Of a DNA stretch of 64,000 bases, positions 15,692 through 24,788 are shown piece by piece (positions within the stretch are counted from its first letter, which is position 1; the number at the start of each line of letters is the position of its first letter). The position numbers and the translations under genes were made by a program. The DNA comes from Bradyrhizobium lupini (GTDB taxonomy: Bacteria > Pseudomonadota > Alphaproteobacteria > Rhizobiales > Xanthobacteraceae): NCBI RefSeq assembly GCF_040939785.1, contig NZ_CP162553.1, positions 1,550,001 through 1,614,000 of the forward strand, read 5' to 3'. The notes beneath the pieces were generated by a model. It searched no databases. It saw nothing but the letters and a program-made list of their open reading frames with translations, and was not told where the DNA came from.

Positions 15692-16837
15692 CTACTCCGC
15701 CGCCATCGGCATCTCGTCCATATGTTCGTGCAGCACCACGCTCGCGAGCGGATCGAACTCGCCAACCCACGGCCTTCGCTCAAGCACTGACTTTGTGTGC
15801 GAATAGCCGGCATCCCAGCGCCGCATGATGCCGGACGGACTGAAGTCGATATCCTTGGTGTGGCTCTCGCGGTCGAGCTGCGGCGCAAGCAGGCGCACGA
15901 CATGCATCCTGGTCGGGCAGCCGTAGTCGATCAATTCCCTCACCGCCGGATTGCTGCGCTCGCTTTCAGGCAGTCGCGCGGCGAGCTGGCTAATGACGTG
16001 GCGCAGGCGATGGGTTTGCTGCTGGCGCGTGATCTGGCTCGCGATCCGGCTGGAATATTGCACATCCTTGTGCCGGTTCAGCACCTCCGCCATCGTGGTC
16101 GGCTCGGCGCCGGCGGGATTCCACAAATGCACGGCGAGGATCAGCGAATTTTTGCGCGGATTGTCGTCGAAGACGGCCTCGGTCGGCGTGTTCGACAGAA
16201 TGCCGCCGTCCCAATAGAGCTCGCCGTCGATGCGTACCGCCGGAAACGCCGGCGGCAGCGCGCCCGAAGCCATGACATGCTTCACCGTCAGCTCGCCGTC
16301 GCGGCTGTCGAAATAGCGCATCTGGCTGCTGCGGACGTGAGCGGCGCCGACCGTCAACCGTGGCGCGCAGCGGTTGATCCGGCCGAAATCGACAAGCTCG
16401 AGCAGCGTCCGCTCCAGCGGCGCCGTCGAATAGAAGCCGGCGTGATCGGCTCCGAGCGGATAGGAATCGCCCGCATGCGCCAATGGATTGGGACGGAAGA
16501 AGCCGGGAATGCCGTGGGTCAAGGTCGACCAATAGGCGAGCTTTTCATTGAAGCCGGCAAACGGGGTGCGCAGATTCCAGACCGGATTCTGCTCCATCCG
16601 TTTCCAGAACTGCTTCAGGCGCAGCAGCCGCTGGTCAGGCGCGTTGCCCGCAATGAGCCAGGCATTGATGGCGCCGATCGAGGTGCCGATGATCCAGTCC
16701 GGCTCGATGCCGGCCTCGTGCAGCGCCTGGTACACCCCGGCCTGATAGGATCCGAGTGCACCGCCGCCCTGAAGCACCAGCACCACCTGGCCGGGCAGAT
16801 CCTTCGACACGCTGGTATCGCGCTTCACATCGTTCAT
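15692..16837 (-). CDS. Patatin-like phospholipase family protein
   Basis: Patatin-fold serine hydrolase of 381 residues. The oxyanion loop GGGALGSYQAG (about 24-34), nucleophile Ser53 in GTSIG, and catalytic Asp210 in DGG form the Ser-Asp dyad. The remaining C-terminal domain (about 250-381) looks like the DUF3734 extension found in rhizobial patatins. There is no signal peptide, so it probably acts in the cytoplasm. The start MNDVKRD at 16837 is favoured by AGGGAGC just upstream. It follows the 3-hydroxybutyrate dehydrogenase gene by 68 bases on the same strand. That pairing suggests a role in polyhydroxyalkanoate or lipid turnover, which is inference from context. Confidence 0.87.
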   Translation of the reverse strand: MNDVKRDTSVSKDLPGQVVLVLQGGGALGSYQAGVYQALHEAGIEPDWIIGTSIGAINAWLIAGNAPDQRLLRLKQFWKRMEQNPVWNLRTPFAGFNEKLAYWSTLTHGIPGFFRPNPLAHAGDSYPLGADHAGFYSTAPLERTLLELVDFGRINRCAPRLTVGAAHVRSSQMRYFDSRDGELTVKHVMASGALPPAFPAVRIDGELYWDGGILSNTPTEAVFDDNPRKNSLILAVHLWNPAGAEPTTMAEVLNRHKDVQYSSRIASQITRQQQTHRLRHVISQLAARLPESERSNPAVRELIDYGCPTRMHVVRLLAPQLDRESHTKDIDFSPSGIMRRWDAGYSHTKSVLERRPWVGEFDPLASVVLHEHMDEMPMAAE

Positions 16838-16905
16838 ATTCTGCTCCCTGAGAGCCCGTACCCTTGCCATGTTCGCTCCTAGCGACCCTATGTTACGCGC
16901 TCGCC

Positions 16906-17727
16906 TCAATGCGCGGTCCAGCCTCCGTCCACGGGCAACGCAATCCCGGTGATCGTGGCCGCTGCGTTGGTGGACAGAAATACGCTGAGCGCACCGAGCT
17001 CCTCGACGGTCGAGAAGCGCTTGTTCGGCTGTTGCGCCAGCAGCACGTCACGGATCACCTGGTCACGCGAGATTCCATGCGCCTTGGCCTGCCCATCGAT
17101 CTGCGCCTCGACCAGTGGCGTATAGACATAGCCGGGACAGATCGCGTTGCAGGTAATGCCCTCTTCTGCCGTCTCCAGCGCGGTCACCTTGGTGAGCCCG
17201 ACGATGCCGTGCTTGGCGGCGACGTAGGCCGCCTTGAACGGCGAGGCGACCAGGCCGTGCGCGGAGGCGATGTTGATGATCCGCCCGAACCCGTTCTGTC
17301 GCATTGCGGGCAGCGCGAGCCGCGTGGTGTGGAAGGCCGACGACAGATTGATCGCGAGGATCTGGTCCCATTTCTCGACCGGAAACTGCTCCAGCGGCGC
17401 AACGTGCTGGATGCCGGCATTGTTGATCAGGATATCCAGGCGGCCGGCCTGCGCAACCGTCGCCGCGATCATTTCGGCGATCGAATTCGGTCTGGTCATG
17501 TCGGCCGGCGAAAACCTTGCCTTGACGCCGAACTCCGCCGCGATCTGCTCGCGCGTCCGGTCGAGCTCGGCCGCCACACCAAGGCCGTTCAGCACGATGT
17601 CGGCGCCGGCCGCGGCAAGTGCCCGCGCGATACCGAGGCCGATGCCACTGGTTGAGCCCGTGACCAGCGCAACCTTGCCCGCGAGCGCCCGGGAGGCGGA
17701 CGTCTGCGGTTTGACGGACATATTCAC
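16906..17727 (-). CDS. bdhA: 3-hydroxybutyrate dehydrogenase (SDR)
   Basis: Short-chain dehydrogenase of 273 residues converting (R)-3-hydroxybutyrate to acetoacetate with NAD, a step in polyhydroxybutyrate use. The Rossmann motif is TGSTSGIG, NNAG follows, and the catalytic set is Ser155, Tyr168 and Lys172 (NIASAHGLV, KAAYVAAK). The segments GIQHVAPLEQFPVEKW and CPGYVYTPLVEAQI are characteristic of bacterial BdhA. GTG at 17727 is chosen because it is seven bases from AAGGAG; ATG at 17721 is an alternative. It is divergent from a LysR gene at 17899, a plausible regulator, and is followed by the patatin gene. Confidence 0.9.
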   Translation of the reverse strand: MNMSVKPQTSASRALAGKVALVTGSTSGIGLGIARALAAAGADIVLNGLGVAAELDRTREQIAAEFGVKARFSPADMTRPNSIAEMIAATVAQAGRLDILINNAGIQHVAPLEQFPVEKWDQILAINLSSAFHTTRLALPAMRQNGFGRIINIASAHGLVASPFKAAYVAAKHGIVGLTKVTALETAEEGITCNAICPGYVYTPLVEAQIDGQAKAHGISRDQVIRDVLLAQQPNKRFSTVEELGALSVFLSTNAAATITGIALPVDGGWTAH

Positions 17728-17898
17728 GGGCAAACTCCTTTGACATGACGACTTGTGCTGAGCCGACTGTGAAGCATCGCCGGGTTTGACGGAAATGCCC
17801 GTTGGCTTCCGAAACCATGCCTGTGCGCTATTGCGGTCGGGATGTCATTCTCCGCGCCGATCGGCTAGCTTTCGGCTGATCTTGCCGGGAGCCGATCC

Positions 17899-18786
17899 AT
17901 GGAAATGCACCAGGTCCGCTATTTCCTCGCGGTGGCGCAACTCTTGAACTTCACGCGTGCCGCCGAGGAATGCAACGTGACGCAGCCTTCGCTGACGCGC
18001 GCGATCAAGCAGCTCGAGGCCGAGCTCGGCGGCGATCTGTTTCGCCGCGAACGGCCCGCGGCGCAATTGACCGAGCTCGGCCAGCGCATGCATCCGCTGC
18101 TGAAGCAGTGTTTCGAAGCGGCCACCGGCGCCCGATCGCTGGCCTCCTCGTTCCGGAGCGGCGAGATCGGCGCGCTCCGCGTCGCGCTGACGCATGCGAT
18201 CGACCTGTCGCTCCTCATTCCGCATCTCAACCAGATCAAGCGGCAGTTCAACCGGCTCGAATTCCGCTTCCTGCGCGGCTCGAGTCGTGAAGTGGCCGAG
18301 TTCCTGAAGAAGGGCGAGGCCGAGCTAGGGATTGCCGCGGACATCGACGAGGCCTGGGAGCGGCTCGATGTCTGGCCGCTGTTCACCGAGAGCTTCGAGC
18401 TCGTGGTCAGCGACGGACATCGCCTGGCCGGCCGCAGCAGCATCGCACTGGACGATCTGCGCGCGGAGCAGCTGCTGAGCCGGACGTTTTGCGAGCATTC
18501 CGCCCGTATCTCGGCGAGCCTGCGCGAGCACGGCATCGCGATCGAGCAGGGTCACGAAATCTCGAACGAGCGCGATTTGATCGAGCTGGTCGAGGCCGAC
18601 ATCGGCGTCGCCATGCTGCCGCACACCTCGCCCGTTCCGGAGACGTTGACGCGCGCTGCGGTCGCCGGGCTGGACGCCCGTCGCACCGTCAGCCTCTACG
18701 GGGTGGCCGGCCGGCAGCGCACGGCGGTGGCCAATGCCGTTATGCGCATGTTGCGCGGTGCGGATTGGCGGGAGATTGCGGGGTAG
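17899..18786 (+). CDS. LysR-family transcriptional regulator
   Basis: LysR-type regulator of 295 residues, the standard length. The HTH is at residues 1-60 (MEMHQVRYFLAVAQLLNFTRAAEECNVTQP, then LTRAIKQLEAELGGDLFRRE) and the effector-binding domain spans about 90-290. It is transcribed away from bdhA, the usual arrangement for a LysR regulator and its target. I infer that it senses a metabolite linked to 3-hydroxybutyrate or lipid use; the sequence does not show which. No clear T-N11-A operator stands out in the 171-base gap. Confidence 0.87.
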   Translation: MEMHQVRYFLAVAQLLNFTRAAEECNVTQPSLTRAIKQLEAELGGDLFRRERPAAQLTELGQRMHPLLKQCFEAATGARSLASSFRSGEIGALRVALTHAIDLSLLIPHLNQIKRQFNRLEFRFLRGSSREVAEFLKKGEAELGIAADIDEAWERLDVWPLFTESFELVVSDGHRLAGRSSIALDDLRAEQLLSRTFCEHSARISASLREHGIAIEQGHEISNERDLIELVEADIGVAMLPHTSPVPETLTRAAVAGLDARRTVSLYGVAGRQRTAVANAVMRMLRGADWREIAG

Positions 18787-18810
18787 CAGCCACGCTCGCT
18801 CCTCACTCTT

Positions 18811-19527
18811 TCAGGCCTCCCTGCTCGCGCCTTCCAACGCTTCAAGCAGATCATCGATCTCGATCTGCTTGCGGAAATCCGGATCGACGAAGCGGGCTTT
18901 CACGAGACCGTCGCGACCAACGACGAACACGGCCGGGATCGGCAGCATCCAGCCATCATTGCCGTGGAATTTCGCCATGTCCTGATAGGACAACAGGTGC
19001 TGGATCTCGGCACCGAGCCAGATCGCGAGATTGAGCGACAACGCATAGCCGTTGTCGAGGTCGGTCAGGATCGGAAATGGGGCACCAGCTTCCGCCTTGA
19101 GCTGCTGGGTGTATTCCTGCGTCTCCGGCATGATCGCGACTATGCGCGCACCCATGGACTCGACGCGGTCCAGCGCCTGGACCACCGCGCGGACATTGAG
19201 CCGGCAATAGGGACACCAATGGCCGCGGAAAAACATCACGGCGACCGGGCCGCTCTCCAGCAGTGAGGACAGCGCGACGAGACGCCCGCTCTCGTCCGGC
19301 AACATGAACGGCGGCATCGACTCGCCCGGACGCGGCGCGGTCTCGCCGCCGCCGTTTCCATTCAATCTGGTCACCAGATTGTCGACTGCCTCGCCATAGG
19401 CCGGGAACACGTCGCGGCTGGCGTCGGCATAGGCGCGGAGCTGCTCGTTCAGCGTGCCATCCATGTCACGGCAGCGCTGGAAGGCGTGTTTAAGCCGCTC
19501 GGCATCGGCCGGCGAGAGAGAGGTCAT
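18811..19527 (-). CDS. Peroxiredoxin-like (AhpC/TSA, thioredoxin-fold) protein
   Basis: Cytoplasmic thioredoxin-fold protein of 238 residues. Residues 1-65 are a helical extension (MTSLSPADAERLKHAF...). The AhpC/TSA domain then carries the redox motif FRGHWCPYCRLN with Cys105 and Cys108, followed by IVAIMPETQEYTQQL and PILTDLDNGYALSL. This belongs to the peroxiredoxin-like group with a CxxC active site, likely reducing peroxides or disulfides. Its electron donor is unknown. It is convergent with the LysR gene and stands 81 bases before a small secreted-protein gene on the same strand. Confidence 0.85.
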   Translation of the reverse strand: MTSLSPADAERLKHAFQRCRDMDGTLNEQLRAYADASRDVFPAYGEAVDNLVTRLNGNGGGETAPRPGESMPPFMLPDESGRLVALSSLLESGPVAVMFFRGHWCPYCRLNVRAVVQALDRVESMGARIVAIMPETQEYTQQLKAEAGAPFPILTDLDNGYALSLNLAIWLGAEIQHLLSYQDMAKFHGNDGWMLPIPAVFVVGRDGLVKARFVDPDFRKQIEIDDLLEALEGASREA

Positions 19528-19607
19528 CTTGCGCTCCAGCGTTCAGGGGACGAATATTAGGTGCCCGATCCGGCCGCCCGCAAGGGGCGGCCGTCATGCG
19601 CACGCGA

Positions 19608-19892
19608 TCAGTTCACGTAGAAATTGCCGGTCGGGTCCAGCCGCCCCGAGGTGGAATACAGCGATCCGTTGTCCATGAAGAAGACGGTGTTGTCGGGGAC
19701 TTTCTTGGCGTTCTTCATCATGGCCTCGTGGTTCTTCTCCGCCGGGGCCATGGCCATCGCCGACATCTTGCCGGGTCCGCCATACATATAGGCCATGCCG
19801 GCCTTGAAGTCCCATGTGGCTTCCGCGAAGGCCGATGTGGCGATGACCACGAACGCAGCCGTGGCAATCAAGGTCTTGGACAATTTCGTCAT
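19608..19892 (-). CDS. Small secreted protein of unknown function, 94 aa
   Basis: I do not recognise the family. The protein starts MTKLSKTLIATAAFVVIATSAFA, a clear signal peptide, leaving a mature protein of about 70 residues with a Met-rich centre (GKMSAMAMAPAEKNHEAMMK) and the ending STSGRLDPTGNFYVN. Methionine-rich periplasmic segments sometimes bind copper; that is speculation here. The ATG at 19892 is preceded by GGAGGAAC. It is divergent from the cupin gene at 20135, and the gap contains a duplicated palindromic operator-like sequence. Confidence 0.75.
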   Translation of the reverse strand: MTKLSKTLIATAAFVVIATSAFAEATWDFKAGMAYMYGGPGKMSAMAMAPAEKNHEAMMKNAKKVPDNTVFFMDNGSLYSTSGRLDPTGNFYVN

Positions 19893-19991
19893 GAGATGTT
19901 CCTCCGGAGTGACGTGAACGCCCGCCAACCGGGCGCCCCACCATCGAACGCCAGTCGCTCGGGAAGCGGAAATGCCAATCCCCAATCGGTT

Positions 19992-20033
19992 CGATAGCGA
20001 GCGCCTATCGGGCCCGATAGCGCCGGTCTATCG
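19992..20033. promoter_or_regulatory. Duplicated operator-like dyad CGATAG-N7-CTATCG
   Basis: Two copies of the same dyad, CGATAG-N7-CTATCG, at 19992-20010 and 20015-20033 are separated by GGCC. The dyad centres are 23 bp apart. The facing half-sites also form a 16-bp perfect palindrome at 20005-20020. The element lies in the 242-base gap between divergent genes for two small exported proteins, an ideal position for a repressor or activator controlling both. The binding protein is unknown. Confidence 0.6.
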
Positions 20034-20134
20034 CAGCGAGAGCGAAAGAGCATTTCAGAACGAGCGCTCTCTCGACGAAAGTCCCAACATAGCCAGCGAC
20101 CATTGCGGTTGCGGCCAACACAGGAGACGTCCCG

Positions 20135-20617
20135 ATGTTCAAGCATCACACATTGTCGCGTGCGGTCTGGCCCGGCTTGGCCATCCTCGGCGTATTGACA
20201 CTCTCGGCGCAGCCAGTCTCCGCCGGCGAATGCCCGGCCGACAAGATCAAGCCGAACGCGCAGCAGATGGTCGACTACAAGCCGGTCGGCGTCACCGACG
20301 TCACGCTCGGCGCCATCGACCTCGGCAAACAGCCGGCGCATATCGAAGGCCGCGAGCTGCGCTTCCGCAAGCTGACCATCGAGCCCGGCGGCATCGTGCC
20401 CTGGCACAGCCATGACGACCGCCCTGCCCTGATCTTCGTGCAGCAAGGCGAGATCGTCGAACACGTTTCCAACTGCGTCGATCCGATCGTGCACAAGGCC
20501 GGCGACATCCGCCCGGAGGTGTCCGGCACCTCGCACTGGTGGAAGAACCTCGGCAAGGAAACGGTCATTCTCTATGTCGGCGACGTCCGCAAGGACCCGC
20601 ACGACCACAACATGTAA
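20135..20617 (+). CDS. Exported cupin-domain protein
   Basis: Single-domain cupin of 160 residues with a signal peptide (about residues 1-31, ending PVSA before GECPADKIK). The two cupin motifs are recognisable: PGGIVPWHSHDDRPALIFVQQGEI, giving metal-ligand His and Glu candidates, and the later SGTSHWWKNLGKETVI. It is therefore a periplasmic beta-barrel protein, possibly metal-binding. The presence of a Cys pair (GEC... and SNCVD) could allow a disulfide. Enzymatic or binding function cannot be assigned. It is divergent from the 94-residue secreted protein and 100 bases upstream of an MFS gene, possibly in the same operon. Confidence 0.82.
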   Translation: MFKHHTLSRAVWPGLAILGVLTLSAQPVSAGECPADKIKPNAQQMVDYKPVGVTDVTLGAIDLGKQPAHIEGRELRFRKLTIEPGGIVPWHSHDDRPALIFVQQGEIVEHVSNCVDPIVHKAGDIRPEVSGTSHWWKNLGKETVILYVGDVRKDPHDHNM

Positions 20618-20717
20618 CGGGTGCGCGACCCCAGCGCACGCGTGACGGAATGTGGCGCCCGCGATCCCCATGCTGCCCCGCATGCGGGCGCCACATTCAT
20701 CACAAGGGAGGCCTGCC

Positions 20718-21920
20718 ATGACCGATCTTTCCGCGCCGATCAAACCAACCGCGATGGCGATGGACGCGCATTCACCAGGTCTTGCGCTTCGCTCTCTCGT
20801 GATCGGCCTCACTGCGTTCCTGACGGTCGTCGATCTCTTCGCGACGCAGGCGATCCTGCCCTCGCTGACGCGCCGCTACGGCGTCACGCCGGCCGCGATG
20901 AGCCTGGCCGTCAACGCCAGCACGTTCGGCATGGCCGTCGCAGGCCTCGTCGTCGGCCTTCTCAGCCCGCACATCGACAGGCGGACCGGCATCCTGCTCA
21001 GCCTGACCCTGCTCGCGATTCCGACGAGCCTGCTGGCGACTGCACCCAATCTTGCCGTCTTCACCGGCCTGCGGGTCGCGCAGGGTCTCTGCATGGCGTC
21101 CGCCTTCGCATTGACATTGGCTCATCTCGGCGAGCAATGCAGCGCAATGGATTCCAGCGGCGCCTTTGCCGCCTACATCACAGGAAACGTCGCCAGCAAT
21201 CTCGTCGGCCGGCTGGTCTCGGCCGCGATCGCCGATAGCCTTGGCCTGGCATGGAATTTCTACTTCTTCGCGGCCCTCAATCTGGCCGGTGCCGCCCTGG
21301 TCTATTTCACCATTGCGCGCGTACAGCCGACGCGTGCAACGACGTCGACGGCATCGGCGTTTGCCGCGACGATCGCGCAGTGGCAGGATGCACGGCTGCG
21401 TGCCGCCTACGGCATCGGCTTCTGCATCCTGTTCGCATTCATCGGCACCTTCACATTCGTCAATTTCGTTCTGGTTCGACCACCGCTGTCGCTGGGCATG
21501 ATGGACCTCGGCTTCGTTTACTTCGTCTTCCTGCCGTCGGTGGTCACCACGTTGCTGGCTGGCAAAGTGGCGTCGCGCCTCGGAACGCGTCCGACGATCT
21601 GGGGCTCGCTCGCCATCGCCGGGGTCGGCTTGCCGCTGATGTTGGTCCCGCACCTGGGCGCGGTCCTCGCCGGGATGGTTCTGGTCGGAACCGGCACCTT
21701 TTCCGCGCAAGCGGCTGCGACAGGATTCGTCGGACAGGCTGCGGCTGTAAACCGCGGCATCGCCAGCGGCACCTATCTCGCCTGCTATTTCTGCGGTGGG
21801 CTCGTCGGCACCGCCGTCCTCGGCCGGCTGTTCGACGCGTATGGCTGGCATGCCTGCGTGGCCGGGGTGGGCCTGGCGCTCGCTGTCGCGGCCCTGCTGA
21901 CGCTCGCCTTGAAGCGCTAG
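20718..21920 (+). CDS. MFS transporter, 12 TM
   Basis: Major facilitator superfamily transporter of 400 residues with about 12 membrane segments beginning near residue 18 (LALRSLVIGLTAFLTVVDLF). The inter-helix loop signature GLLSPHIDRRTG lies between helices 2 and 3. Substrate unknown; a drug or metabolite exporter is plausible by family. The start MTDLSAPIKP at 20718 follows AAGGGAGG at good distance and is preferred over ATG 20652. Its stop codon (21918-21920) overlaps the stop of convergent fixS. It may be expressed with the upstream cupin gene. Confidence 0.83.
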   Translation: MTDLSAPIKPTAMAMDAHSPGLALRSLVIGLTAFLTVVDLFATQAILPSLTRRYGVTPAAMSLAVNASTFGMAVAGLVVGLLSPHIDRRTGILLSLTLLAIPTSLLATAPNLAVFTGLRVAQGLCMASAFALTLAHLGEQCSAMDSSGAFAAYITGNVASNLVGRLVSAAIADSLGLAWNFYFFAALNLAGAALVYFTIARVQPTRATTSTASAFAATIAQWQDARLRAAYGIGFCILFAFIGTFTFVNFVLVRPPLSLGMMDLGFVYFVFLPSVVTTLLAGKVASRLGTRPTIWGSLAIAGVGLPLMLVPHLGAVLAGMVLVGTGTFSAQAAATGFVGQAAAVNRGIASGTYLACYFCGGLVGTAVLGRLFDAYGWHACVAGVGLALAVAALLTLALKR

Positions 21921-22084
21921 CGCTTGGCCGGCGCCTCCTGCGGCGGCTCGTCGTCGGCGATGGCGCGCCAGGCGGCGCCGTCGAGATCGTCGTACTGGCC
22001 GCTTCGAAGCGACCAAAGGAAAGCGGCCAGACCGGCGAGACCGAGCATCAGCGCCAGCGGCACCAGGATGACCAGGATTTCCAT
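21917..22084 (-). CDS. fixS: Cbb3-type oxidase assembly protein FixS/CcoS
   Basis: Small single-pass inner-membrane protein of 55 residues: MEILVILVPLALMLGLAGLAAFLWSL as the membrane helix, then the conserved SGQYDDLDGAAWRAI and an acidic tail. FixS/CcoS is required for putting heme b and copper into the cbb3 oxidase. It is the last gene of fixGHIS. Its ATG shares one base with the stop of fixI (TGATG), so translation is coupled. Confidence 0.93.
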   Translation of the reverse strand: MEILVILVPLALMLGLAGLAAFLWSLRSGQYDDLDGAAWRAIADDEPPQEAPAKR

Positions 22085-24276
22085 CACACGATCTCCCGCG
22101 GGGCGCCGCGCGCACGCAGCGAATTCAGCATCACCAGGATCGACGATCCGCTCATGGCGGCAGCCGCGATCAGCGGCGTGACGACGCCGCTGATCGCGAC
22201 CGGCACCGCGAGGAAATTGTAGCCGATCGCCAGCCAGAGATTCTGCCGCATCAGGTGCAGCGCCTTGCGCGAAGCATCGATGGCGGCGACAACCGGGGCC
22301 AGCGGCCGACCGAGGAAGACGAGATCGGCGGTCGCTTGGCTCAAATGCGCGGCCGAGATCGGCGATATCGAGACATGGGCCGCCGCCAGCGAGGGCGCAT
22401 CGTTCATGCCGTCGCCGACCATCAGGACCTTCATGCCCCGCTGCTTCAGGACCTCGATCCGCGCGATCTTGTCGGCCGGGGTCACCCCGGCGCGCCATTC
22501 GGAGATGCCCAGCGCGTGGGCCGCCGCGATCACCGCCGGTTCACGGTCGCCGGAGAGAATCTCGATGCCGATATTGCGCGCCTTCAGCGCCGCGATCACA
22601 GCCTGCGCATCGGGACGGAGGCCCTGGCGCACGGAGAGGATGAATTTTTCGCTGCCCTTGCTGAAAGCCACGACGGAGGCTTCGGGGTCGAGATGTGTCA
22701 CGTCCGAGACCAGCGTCTCGGCGCCGCAGAAAGACGGACGGCCGAGGCGAATCTCGATGCCATCGACCACAGCGCGCACGCCCTGGCCGGCCTCCTCGAC
22801 CGCGCCAACGATCGGCGATCTGGCGTCGGCGGCCTGCGCGACCGCGGCGGCGACCGGATGATGGCTCGACAGCGCGAGCCGCCCGGCAAGCTCGAAGATG
22901 TCTGCTGGAATATCGGCCGCATTCATCACTTCGAGATCGGGCAGCGTCAGCGTGCCGGTCTTGTCGAAGACGACGTGATCGGCTTCCGCGAGACGCTCGA
23001 TGGCATCGCCGGAATTCAGCAGGACACCAGCCTTGAACATCGCGCCAGAGGCCACGGTCTGTACCGTCGGAATGGCGAGCCCGAGCGCGCAGGGACAGGT
23101 GATGATCAGCACCGCGACGCCGGTCACGATGGCATCATGCCAGCCGGCGCCCGCGATGACCCAGCCGAGGATGGTGACGAGCGCGGTGGCATGCACCACC
23201 GGCGCGTAGAGTCGCGAAGCGCGGTCTGCGAGCCGCATGTAGCGCGAGCGCGCCTGCAGCGCATTGTCGAGCAGCCGCGTGATCTCGGCGAGCAGCGTCG
23301 CCTCGGAGGCCGCCGAGACCCGCACCCGCAAGGTCCCCGAGATGTTCATCGATCCCGCATAGACCGGCGTGCCCTGGCCTGCCGTGACGTAGAGCGTCTC
23401 GCCGGTGATCAGGCTCTGGTCGATCTCGGAACGGCCCTCGATCACAGTGCCGTCGACCGCGCAGCGCTCGCCGGGCCGCAGCAGCACGATGTCGCCGGGA
23501 TAGATCGCGGCCACCGGCACTTGGGATATCTCGTCGGGCCCGACGAACTTGGCCGCGGTCTCCGCCTTGAGCGCGGCGAGATTGCCCGCGACCGCGCGGG
23601 TCCGCCGCCGCATGTTCTGGTCGAGGAAGCGACCGACCAGTAGGAAAGTGAGCAGCATGATCGCCGCGTCGAAATAGGCGTGCTCGGCGTGGTTGATGGT
23701 CTCGACCACGGACATGCCGAGCGCCAGCGTCACGCCGATCGAGATCGGCACGTCCATGTTGGTGGTCCTGGCCGACAGCGCGCGCCAGGCCGAGCGGAAG
23801 AACGGCTGGCCGGCATAGGCCGCCGCCGGCAGCGCGATCAGCGCCGACAGCCAGTGGAAGAAATCGCGCTGCTCCGGCAGCATGTCCGAGACGTTGCCGG
23901 ACCACACCGGGATCGACAGCATCATCACGTTCATGGTGGCGAACGCGGCGACGCCGAGGCAACGCAGCAGGAAGCGCGATTCGGCGACCTCGGTCGCCTC
24001 CGCGCTCTCGGTTTCGTAAGGATAGGCCTTGTAGCCGAGCTCTTCGAGGCGATCGATGAAGCTGATAGGATCGAGCGTGCCCGCCTTCCATTCCAGCGCA
24101 ACGCGCCGGTCGGTGAGGTTCACGCGCGCCAGCGTGACGTCGGGAATCGCGGACAGCCCGCGCTCGATCTTGGCCATACAGCCGGCGCAGTGCACGCCCT
24201 CGACCGCGAGATCGATGTGCTGGACGCCCTCGCCCGCAGTCCGGACGTAATGCGAAAAGTCCCGCGAGACGTGCAT
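22084..24276 (-). CDS. fixI: Copper-exporting P-type ATPase FixI/CcoI
   Basis: Heavy-metal P1B ATPase of 730 residues that supplies copper for assembly of the cbb3 oxidase. An N-terminal metal-binding domain has GVHCAGC (Cys30, Cys33). The membrane metal site is CPC at 394-396 (IITCPCALGLA). The phosphorylation motif DKTGT is at 438-442, with the HP motif in LSSHHPVAAA and the hinge VGDGMNDAPSLA near the end. About eight membrane segments are visible. The start MHVSRDFSHY at 24276 gives the length I recall for Bradyrhizobium FixI; the frame runs on upstream into unrelated sequence antisense to fixH. It lies 11 bases after fixH. Confidence 0.95.
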   Translation of the reverse strand: MHVSRDFSHYVRTAGEGVQHIDLAVEGVHCAGCMAKIERGLSAIPDVTLARVNLTDRRVALEWKAGTLDPISFIDRLEELGYKAYPYETESAEATEVAESRFLLRCLGVAAFATMNVMMLSIPVWSGNVSDMLPEQRDFFHWLSALIALPAAAYAGQPFFRSAWRALSARTTNMDVPISIGVTLALGMSVVETINHAEHAYFDAAIMLLTFLLVGRFLDQNMRRRTRAVAGNLAALKAETAAKFVGPDEISQVPVAAIYPGDIVLLRPGERCAVDGTVIEGRSEIDQSLITGETLYVTAGQGTPVYAGSMNISGTLRVRVSAASEATLLAEITRLLDNALQARSRYMRLADRASRLYAPVVHATALVTILGWVIAGAGWHDAIVTGVAVLIITCPCALGLAIPTVQTVASGAMFKAGVLLNSGDAIERLAEADHVVFDKTGTLTLPDLEVMNAADIPADIFELAGRLALSSHHPVAAAVAQAADARSPIVGAVEEAGQGVRAVVDGIEIRLGRPSFCGAETLVSDVTHLDPEASVVAFSKGSEKFILSVRQGLRPDAQAVIAALKARNIGIEILSGDREPAVIAAAHALGISEWRAGVTPADKIARIEVLKQRGMKVLMVGDGMNDAPSLAAAHVSISPISAAHLSQATADLVFLGRPLAPVVAAIDASRKALHLMRQNLWLAIGYNFLAVPVAISGVVTPLIAAAAMSGSSILVMLNSLRARGAPREIV

Positions 24277-24287
24277 GGCAAAATCCT

Positions 24288-24773
24288 TCAGTTCAGGATC
24301 ACGCGGTTGCGCGACATGAACACGCGCGTTCCCCGCGCCTCGCCCTGGATCACCAAGTCCCACTGGCCCGACGCGACCGATGCGGCATCGCCGCGATAGA
24401 GGCCGATACCGGCCTCCGAGAGCTCGATTGCGAGATCGGCGCGCTTGTCGGTCGGCCGCTCCAGGCGGCCGCCGAATTTCAGTCCGGCGATCGGCTGGCC
24501 GCTCGCGTCGCGCGCCTCGACCTGAAGCACGGCGCCGCCATCGGCGCGGCGCTCGACATGGGCGTTGACCTTCCATTTGCGCGCAGCCTGGTCCTGCGCC
24601 GCCGAGATCTCGCGGTCATAGGCGAGCCCAGCGGCATAGGGGCTGTCGACGTCCGTCCCTGGCAGCGTCGCGATCGCGAGCTTCATCATGGTCGCGTTGA
24701 CGCCGATCACGACGCCGAAGAAGGCGACCAGCATCAGAAACACTTTTGTTCCGGTCAGCGGCTTGGTTGCCAT
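24288..24773 (-). CDS. fixH: FixH/CcoH, cbb3 oxidase assembly protein
   Basis: Membrane-anchored periplasmic protein of 161 residues. One N-terminal helix (KVFLMLVAFFGVVIGVNATMM, about 10-30) precedes a beta-rich domain typical of FixH (YAAGLAYDREISAAQDQAA, GRLERPTDKRADL, then GQWDLVIQGEARG). FixH/CcoH helps assemble or stabilise the cbb3 oxidase. It is the second gene of fixGHIS: fixG ends 15 bases upstream and fixI starts 11 bases downstream. Confidence 0.93.
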   Translation of the reverse strand: MATKPLTGTKVFLMLVAFFGVVIGVNATMMKLAIATLPGTDVDSPYAAGLAYDREISAAQDQAARKWKVNAHVERRADGGAVLQVEARDASGQPIAGLKFGGRLERPTDKRADLAIELSEAGIGLYRGDAASVASGQWDLVIQGEARGTRVFMSRNRVILN

Positions 24774-24788
24774 GGCGAACTCCTGATC

